A stretch of DNA of 28,576 nt from a bacterium (GTDB lineage: Bacteria > Auribacterota > UBA3054), in the NCBI GenBank assembly GCA_017444325.1, contig JAFSWV010000124.1, forward strand, positions 1 through 28,576. Direction: 5' to 3'. Of this stretch, positions 23,749 through 28,576 are shown in pieces (the first letter of the stretch is position 1; every line of letters begins with the position of its first letter). The position numbers and the translations under genes are program-made. The notes beneath the pieces were generated by a model that saw nothing but the letters and a program-made list of their open reading frames with translations, was not told the DNA's origin and searched no databases.

Positions 23749-24734
23749 TCGAAAAAGACCAGCTCGTTATTTTTCGCGCCGGCGTAGGAGAGGGGGACTT
23801 TGCCCTCTAGGGCCGGGCGGTCCACGATGAAGGTCGGAACGGCGATGCCGGATAATCTTTCCCTAAGTTCCTTCATGATCTGAACTCCAGTTTCCAAAGG
23901 CGTCCAGAAGCGCTCGGTCCCGGGGATCTTGTCGCATTGGAAAAGGTAATAGGGCCTGACGCTGTTTTGGATGAGCAGGCGGAAAAGTTTTTCCAGAACG
24001 CAGGAATCGTCGTTCACGCCTTTTAAAAGGACGGTCTGGTTGTTGACGGGGAATCCGGCGTCCACCAGATTTTTAAGCGCTTCGCAGGCTTCGGGAGTCA
24101 CTTCCACGGGATGGTTGAAGTGTGTCTGGATCCAGATGGGGGAATATGCTTTCAGTTTTTGGCATAAATCTTTCGTCACCTGCATGGGGAAAGTGACAGG
24201 CATCCTGGTGCCGATGCGCAGTACTTTTATGCCCTGGAGTTTGAAAGCGGAGACGATCTCTATCAGCTCTTCGTCGGGAAGCGTCAGGGGATCGCCGCCG
24301 GAAATGATGATCTCCTCGATCTCGCTATGGGACTTCAGGAATTCCAGGACTCTTGGAAGCGTTTCTTTCCAAACGCTGTCCTTTCCTTCTATGATCTGCC
24401 ACCTTCTGGTGCAGTGGCGGCAGCGGGAGGCGCAGTTAAGAGTCGCGGTGTAGACGGCCCGGTCGGGGTAGCGCCTGATGAGGCCGGGGACCGGCATGAA
24501 TTTTTCTTCCTCCAGGGGATCGCAGTCATTTTTGGCATCCGCTTCTTCGGGGGAGGGGACGGTCATGGCGAAAATGGGATCGCTGAAGTTCGCTTCTTTT
24601 ATAAGTTTCGCGTAATAGGGAGTGGTGAACATCTTAAGCGGTGATGAGACCGCCTCGAGTTCCGCAGGGCAGGGGAGCCCCGCGCATTCGCAAACTTCCT
24701 TTACCGTATATAACCGTTTTTGCCAATCATTCAT
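23745..24734 (-). CDS. KamA family radical SAM aminomutase (probable lysine 2,3-aminomutase type)
   Basis: The 329-aa protein has the radical SAM motif CASRCRHC (Cys101, Cys105, Cys108) followed by TRRW, and the SGGDPLTL motif near residue 145. Lys312 in LEGKVPL aligns with the lysine that binds pyridoxal phosphate in lysine 2,3-aminomutase. Two aspartates, Asp268 in FQCDK and Asp305 in VDRP, align with Asp293 and Asp330 of the clostridial enzyme, which bind the side-chain amino group of lysine. This favours lysine over glutamate as substrate. The product would be beta-lysine, used as an osmolyte precursor, in lysine fermentation, or (EpmB-like) for EF-P modification. No acetyltransferase or EF-P gene is adjacent to decide. 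It is divergent from the pst operon. Confidence 0.85.
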   Translation of the reverse strand: MNDWQKRLYTVKEVCECAGLPCPAELEAVSSPLKMFTTPYYAKLIKEANFSDPIFAMTVPSPEEADAKNDCDPLEEEKFMPVPGLIRRYPDRAVYTATLNCASRCRHCTRRWQIIEGKDSVWKETLPRVLEFLKSHSEIEEIIISGGDPLTLPDEELIEIVSAFKLQGIKVLRIGTRMPVTFPMQVTKDLCQKLKAYSPIWIQTHFNHPVEVTPEACEALKNLVDAGFPVNNQTVLLKGVNDDSCVLEKLFRLLIQNSVRPYYLFQCDKIPGTERFWTPLETGVQIMKELRERLSGIAVPTFIVDRPALEGKVPLSYAGAKNNELVFFE

Positions 24735-24788
24735 GGGAATGATTTTAGCAAAAACAGAAAGGATTTTGGCCTTTGTCTAGTTTGGGAC

Positions 24789-24817
24789 TTGACATTGTGG
24801 TGAATGTGTGGTAAACT
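24789..24817 (+). promoter_or_regulatory. Promoter of the pst operon
   Basis: TTGACA (24789-24794), a 17-bp spacer and TAAACT (24812-24817) form a good sigma70-like promoter, 44 bp before the pstS ATG. Its spacer holds a direct repeat described separately. Confidence 0.75.
24795..24812 (+). promoter_or_regulatory. PHO-box-like direct repeat in the pst promoter
   Basis: The 7-mers TTGTGGT (24795-24801) and GTGTGGT (24806-24812) are separated by 4 bp, an 11-bp period. That is the geometry of PhoB binding sites (7-bp repeats, 4-bp gap), although the bases differ from the E. coli CTGTCAT. The match to PhoB is inference. Confidence 0.4.
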
Positions 24818-24846
24818 ATTCGGCGAAAAATGAAAATTAACCTTTT

Positions 24847-24853
24847 AAAGGAG
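24847..24853 (+). promoter_or_regulatory. Shine-Dalgarno site of pstS
   Basis: AAAGGAG lies 8 nt before the pstS ATG and is the strongest ribosome site in this part of the window. It fits a highly expressed binding protein. Confidence 0.75.
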
Positions 24854-24861
24854 AAGAAATC

Positions 24862-25788
24862 ATGAAAAACAACCTGATCAAATCAACTCTGCTTCTGGCT
24901 TCATTGCTGCTTTTCGGCTGCGGCGGTGAAGTGGACAAGAACGCCACGGTGGCCATCTCTGGCGCCTGGGCGCTTTATCCCATGGCTCAGCGCTGGAAAA
25001 GCGAGTACGCCAAGATCCATCCCGAGATCAATTTGGAAGTTTCCGGCGGCGGCGCCGGCAAAGGCATGACCGACGTTTTGTCTGACCTGGTCGATATCGC
25101 GATGGTGTCCAGAGCCGTTTATCCGGAAGAGCTGGAAAAAGGCGCTGTGCCTTATCCGGTGGCCAAGGATACGGTGGTCGTGGTCATCAACGAGAAGGCT
25201 CCCTTCGCGGAGAAGCTCTTGAAGCGCGGCCTTAAGAAATCTGAGTTCCAGAAGATCTGGCTGGAAGACAACGCGACCGCCGAGATCTTCGGAGAAGAGG
25301 GCGCTCTTAATGTCTACACCAGAAGCGACGCCTGCGGCGCGGCTGAGACCTTCGCGGCCTTCCTGGGCAAGAAGCAGGAAAACTTGAAGGGCAGCGGCAT
25401 CCCCAGCGACCCCGGCGTTCCGGAAGCTGTGAGAGGCGACGTGAGAGGCATCGGCTACTGCAACCTGAACTACGGCTACGATCCTGAGACCGGCCGTCCC
25501 GTCAAGGGCGTTGTGACGGTCCCCGTGGACGTCAATGAGAACGGCGTCGTCGACAAGGACGAAGAGATCACCACCAAGGAATTCCTGATCTCCTCCATTC
25601 AGAAAGGCGTCTATCCCGCTCCTCCCGCCAGAGACCTTTACTTCGTGACGAAGGGCGAACTTAAGCCCGCCGCCAAGGAGTTCCTGCTCTGGACCATGAC
25701 GGAAGGTCAGAAATTCAACGATGCCGTCGGTTACATGTCTCCCAATAAGGAGAATCTGGAAAAAGCCATCGATAGCCTTAAGAAGTAA
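24862..25788 (+). CDS. pstS: Phosphate-type ABC transporter substrate-binding lipoprotein
   Basis: This is the periplasmic or membrane-anchored receptor of the importer encoded by the following genes. A lipoprotein signal ends at LFGC (Cys20), followed by GGEVDKN. The mature protein has the PstS-type features ISGAWALYPMAQRW, VSGGGAGKGMTDVL near residue 60 and VDIAMVSR. These match the PstS branch with SR in place of the Asp of E. coli PstS. The C-terminal part has PPARDLYFVTKGEL and LLWTMTEGQKF. Residues 223-234 (DVNENGVVDKDE) form an EF-hand-like calcium loop. Phosphate is the most probable ligand given pstC, pstA and pstB, but another oxyanion cannot be excluded. Length is 308 aa. Confidence 0.88.
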   Translation: MKNNLIKSTLLLASLLLFGCGGEVDKNATVAISGAWALYPMAQRWKSEYAKIHPEINLEVSGGGAGKGMTDVLSDLVDIAMVSRAVYPEELEKGAVPYPVAKDTVVVVINEKAPFAEKLLKRGLKKSEFQKIWLEDNATAEIFGEEGALNVYTRSDACGAAETFAAFLGKKQENLKGSGIPSDPGVPEAVRGDVRGIGYCNLNYGYDPETGRPVKGVVTVPVDVNENGVVDKDEEITTKEFLISSIQKGVYPAPPARDLYFVTKGELKPAAKEFLLWTMTEGQKFNDAVGYMSPNKENLEKAIDSLKK

Positions 25789-25800
25789 GAATTGTTTTTT

Positions 25801-26703
25801 ATGCTGGGCGACTCATCTCTTAAATACCGCGTACGCGAAGACTGCATCACGGGCTGGCTTCTGAAAGTGCCTGTTTTGATCGCGGTGGGCATGCTTGTCC
25901 TTTTCTTCGTCGTGCTGACCGCCAAGTCCTGGCCGCTTCTGACGGGCGGGCATTTCTGGCAGGTCTTGACCTCTTCCGAATGGCTTCCCTCCGAGGGAAA
26001 ATTCGGACTGTGGCCCTTCATCATCGGAACCATCGCGGTGACTTTTTTGACGATGGTTCTGGCGGTGCCGGTCTCTGTTCTGGCCGCGGTCTTTCTGAAT
26101 GAGTTCGCCCCTCAAAAACTGAAAGACATGGCGCTTCCCATAATCGACGTCCTGGCGGCCGTGCCTTCCGTTATTTATGGCGCCTGCGGCGTCATCGCCT
26201 TCATCCCGATGGTGAAAGCCTTGGGCGGCGCCCTGGGAATAAACACGACCGGCCGCTGCCTTCTTACGGCGGCGCTGGTATTGGCCATCATGGTCATACC
26301 GGTCATCCTTTCCATCGTCAGGGACGTTCTGGCGGCCATTCCCCAGGAAGCCAGGGAAGCGAGTTTAGCCCTGGGCTCGACGCGTTGGGAAACGACTTAC
26401 AAGGTCGTTCTGAAGCTGGCGCTGCCGGGCATAATAGCGGCGATAATGCTTGGCGTGTCGAGAGCTTTCGGCGAGACCATGGCCGTCATGATGGTGGCGG
26501 GCAGCATTCCCGAACCGAAGCCCAGCTTGTTCAAGGCAGTCTATACGTTGCCGGCTCTGATCGCTGACAAGTACGGAGAAATGCTCTCCATCAAGATGTA
26601 CGATGTGGCATTGATGACCGCGGCCCTCATACTGATGGTCGTCATCGCCGTCGTCAACTTCGGCGCGCATTTGATCCTCATTCGTTTAAGGAGGAGATAC
26701 TGA
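25801..26703 (+). CDS. pstC: Phosphate ABC transporter permease PstC
   Basis: This is an inner-membrane permease of 300 aa with about six hydrophobic segments. The coupling-loop region is EASLALGSTRWETTYKVVLKLALPGI, the EAA-type motif that docks with the ATPase. Other PstC-like stretches are FGLWPFIIGTIAVTFLTM, VLAAVPSVIYG and SRAFGETMAVMMVAG. The ATG at 25801 is preferred over a TTG at 25792. It begins 12 bp after pstS, without a clear ribosome site. An AGGAGG near its 3' end (26689-26694) serves the next gene. Confidence 0.93.
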   Translation: MLGDSSLKYRVREDCITGWLLKVPVLIAVGMLVLFFVVLTAKSWPLLTGGHFWQVLTSSEWLPSEGKFGLWPFIIGTIAVTFLTMVLAVPVSVLAAVFLNEFAPQKLKDMALPIIDVLAAVPSVIYGACGVIAFIPMVKALGGALGINTTGRCLLTAALVLAIMVIPVILSIVRDVLAAIPQEAREASLALGSTRWETTYKVVLKLALPGIIAAIMLGVSRAFGETMAVMMVAGSIPEPKPSLFKAVYTLPALIADKYGEMLSIKMYDVALMTAALILMVVIAVVNFGAHLILIRLRRRY

Positions 26704-27551
26704 TGTTAGCCTGGCGTAAATTCGTGGAAAAATTCTGGCTCGGCGTCATGATCGCCATGCTTGCCATTGCCATCATAAGCGTTCTGGGCATCATCGGGAT
26801 CGTCTTGTGGAGAGGCTTTGGAGCGCTTTCCTTCGAGATGTTCTTCTCCCTGAAGTTCAGCGAGGTTACTGGCGAACCCGTCGGCATCGCCAACTCCATC
26901 ATCGGCTCCGCTTATCTGGCGGGCGGCGGCGTCCTCTTAGCCTGCCTTATCAGCATTCCTTTGGCTCTTGTCCTGCAGAGGGAATATCTTTCTGAAAACA
27001 TCATCACCGCGGTGACTGTCATCCTGGACGTCCTGTGGGGCATTCCTTCCATCGTTTACGGCGCTATCGGTTACCTTATCCTTATGAGCTGCCACCAGAG
27101 AGCCTCGCTCTTAGGCGGCATTGTGACGCTAGCTCTGCTCTCCGTGCCTATCATGACGAGAGCGGCCATGAACGTCATCTCTTTGGTGCCCGTTCAGCTC
27201 AGGGAAACTTCCTACGGCCTCGGCGCCACAAGGTGGGAGACTATCAGCAGAGTGATCTTCAAGCAGGCTCTGCCCGGCATGGCCACTGCCGTAATGCTCG
27301 CTTTCGGACGCGCGATAGGCGACACCGCCGCGGTGCTCTTCACAGCCGGTTATTCCGACAAGCTGCCGAGAAGCATAATGGAGGGCGCGGCCAGTCTTCC
27401 CATCACCATTTATTACAAACTGATGATGCCGGGGCAATTGGCGCAGCGCCAGGCTTACGCGGCTTCTTTCGTGCTCATATTCATCGTGCTTGTCGTCAGC
27501 GCCGTTTCCCGCACGCTGTCCAATCGTTTAAGCAAATACACGGTCAAATAA
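26703..27551 (+). CDS. pstA: Phosphate ABC transporter permease PstA
   Basis: The second permease of the importer has 282 aa and about six transmembrane segments. Recognisable parts are VGIANSIIGSAYL, DVLWGIPSIVYGAIGYL, the docking motif ETSYGLGATRWETISRVIFKQALPGM, and GRAIGDTAAVLFTAG, typical of PstA. The ATG shares one base with the pstC stop (TGATG), with AGGAGG 8 nt upstream, so translation is coupled. It ends 4 bp before pstB. Confidence 0.93.
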   Translation: MLAWRKFVEKFWLGVMIAMLAIAIISVLGIIGIVLWRGFGALSFEMFFSLKFSEVTGEPVGIANSIIGSAYLAGGGVLLACLISIPLALVLQREYLSENIITAVTVILDVLWGIPSIVYGAIGYLILMSCHQRASLLGGIVTLALLSVPIMTRAAMNVISLVPVQLRETSYGLGATRWETISRVIFKQALPGMATAVMLAFGRAIGDTAAVLFTAGYSDKLPRSIMEGAASLPITIYYKLMMPGQLAQRQAYAASFVLIFIVLVVSAVSRTLSNRLSKYTVK

Positions 27552-27555
27552 AACT

Positions 27556-28368
27556 ATGTCACATCTCTCCATCAAAGATCTTCACGTTTACTACGAAGGC
27601 GTAGAGACCCTGAAGGGCATCGACCTTGAGATCCCGGACAAGTCTATCGTCGCGATCATCGGCCCCTCCGGCTGCGGCAAGACGACGCTTTTGAGAAGCA
27701 TCAACAGGCTTTTGGAACTTAACAGCGACGTCAAGGTGACGGGCCGCGTGGAAATAGACGGCGAAAATATTTACGATCCCAAAGCGGACCTCATATCCTT
27801 GAGGAAGAAGATGGGCTTCCTGTCCCAGCGTCCCTTCCCCTTGCCTTGCTCCATATTCGACAACGTGGCCTACGGCCCCAATATCCACCGCATGGACGCC
27901 GACGCTATCAACGCCGTTGCCCTTAGCCTGGAAGCGGGGAGCAAGGTCTCCCAGAACAGAAAGGAAGCTCTGGCGAATCTCGTGGAGATCTGCCTGAAGA
28001 AGGCCGGCCTTTGGGAAGAAGTGAAAGAGCGTTTGTCTAGCCCGGCCTCGCGTCTTAGTATCGGCCAACAGCAGCGCCTTTCTTTGGCCAGGGCTCTGGC
28101 GGTTGGCGCCGAAATGATCCTGGGCGACGAACCGACTTCCGCGCTGGACCCCATATCCACTAAGCAGATCGAGGAGCAGTTCAAGGCTTTGAGCTCCCAG
28201 TATTCCATCGTGATGGTGACGCACATTCTGCGCCAGGCCAGGCGTCTCGCGGACTACGTCGTTTTCATGTATCTGGGCGAACTTATTGAGCACGGCCCGG
28301 CGGAAAAGATCTTCAACTCCCCGGAAAAGGAAATGACCAGACGCTACATCAAGGGCGATTTGAGCTGA
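27556..28368 (+). CDS. pstB: Phosphate ABC transporter ATP-binding protein PstB
   Basis: This cytoplasmic ATPase powers the importer. The 270-aa protein has Walker A GPSGCGKT (Lys42), a Q-loop region GFLSQRPFPLPCSIFDNVAYGP, Walker B with Asp191-Glu192 in ILGDEPTSALDP, and an H-loop VTHILRQARRLADY followed by YLGELIEHG, a PstB hallmark. The signature is LSIGQQQR (167-174) instead of LSGGQQQR, and Walker B has Gly190 before the Asp instead of the usual Leu. These look like clade differences rather than defects, because all catalytic residues are present. There is no clear ribosome site 4 bp after pstA, so coupling is likely. The next gene starts 3 bp after its stop. Confidence 0.93.
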   Translation: MSHLSIKDLHVYYEGVETLKGIDLEIPDKSIVAIIGPSGCGKTTLLRSINRLLELNSDVKVTGRVEIDGENIYDPKADLISLRKKMGFLSQRPFPLPCSIFDNVAYGPNIHRMDADAINAVALSLEAGSKVSQNRKEALANLVEICLKKAGLWEEVKERLSSPASRLSIGQQQRLSLARALAVGAEMILGDEPTSALDPISTKQIEEQFKALSSQYSIVMVTHILRQARRLADYVVFMYLGELIEHGPAEKIFNSPEKEMTRRYIKGDLS

Positions 28369-28371
28369 ATT

Positions 28372-28576
28372 ATGAAACTGACCTCCAAAAGCGAATACAC
28401 TCTGCTGGCTCTGATCTTCATGGCCAGGAAGCCAAAGGGCGCTTATGTCAAGATCGAGGAGATCTGCCAGGCTTACGATATTCCCAAAAAATATCTGGAA
28501 CAGCTCCTGACCATCCTGAGATCCAACGGACTTGTCAAGACCAGAAGGGGAGCAGAGGGCGGCTACGCCCTGGCCA
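28372..28576 (+). CDS. Rrf2 family transcriptional regulator, N-terminal part (3' truncated by window edge)
   Basis: The 68 visible residues from ATG 28372 fit the winged-helix DNA-binding domain of Rrf2 regulators: SEYTLLALIFMAR, then IPKKYLEQLLTILRSNGLVKTRRG and GGYALA. The family includes IscR, NsrR, CysR-like and RirA regulators that sense Fe-S clusters, NO, cysteine precursors or iron. The sensor cysteines, if any, lie beyond the window. The gene is 3 bp after pstB and so probably the fifth gene of the pst operon. The family call is good, but the ligand and targets are unknown. Confidence 0.88.
   Translation, partial: MKLTSKSEYTLLALIFMARKPKGAYVKIEEICQAYDIPKKYLEQLLTILRSNGLVKTRRGAEGGYALA

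Noticed and set aside
24747..24780. Short inverted repeat AAAGG/CCTTT upstream of the KamA-type gene
   Set aside because: Only 5 bp, with no T tract on either strand and an AT-rich setting. It is expected by chance.

Overview
The window is a stretch of bacterial chromosome, mostly moderately GC-rich, with an AT-richer block at about 244-6590. Two tandem secreted proteases end in VPEP-type PEP-CTERM sorting signals. GyrB carries the long Gram-negative-type insertion, and the two large tandem unknown proteins have signal peptides. Together these suggest a Gram-negative bacterium, perhaps of the Verrucomicrobiota/Lentisphaeria-Kiritimatiellae side of the PVC group. That placement is inference from gene content, not from a phylogeny. 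No tRNA, rRNA, CRISPR array, transposase or phage gene was recognised.

Layout. (1) 1-243 is the end of a serine O-acetyltransferase gene. (2) 359-6499 holds two tandem, paralogous, signal-peptide-bearing proteins of unknown function (976 and 1005 aa). Each is built from two diverged copies of a unit of about 475-490 residues, so the locus holds four copies of an unrecognised, probably helical unit. A terminator and a new promoter separate the two genes. (3) 6500-6765 carries two GC-rich hairpins, then a strong sigma70-like promoter overlaid by an 11-bp direct repeat. (4) 6766-19432 is a dense + strand run: gyrB, gyrA, tig, a DUF2059 protein, a WecA/TagO-type glycosyl-1-phosphate transferase, a family 4 uracil-DNA glycosylase, a radical SAM protein, a TatD nuclease and priA. 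Several of these genes overlap by 4-17 bp, which suggests co-transcription and translational coupling. (5) 19433-23681, on the - strand, holds two tandem KP-43-like subtilases with PEP-CTERM tails. The priA stop and the last protease stop share the 6-bp palindrome TGATCA. (6) 23745-24734, on the - strand, is a KamA-type radical SAM aminomutase. (7) 24862-28368, on the + strand, is a complete pstS-pstC-pstA-pstB phosphate-type ABC importer. It is followed 3 bp later by the start of an Rrf2-type regulator that runs off the end.

The gyrase block links DNA topology, replication restart (PriA), DNA repair (UDG, TatD), protein folding (trigger factor) and envelope glycan synthesis in one transcription direction. 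The pst block is a high-affinity anion importer with its own promoter and a PHO-box-like repeat. The least explained part is the tandem pair at 359-6499, followed by the unexplained structure upstream of gyrB.
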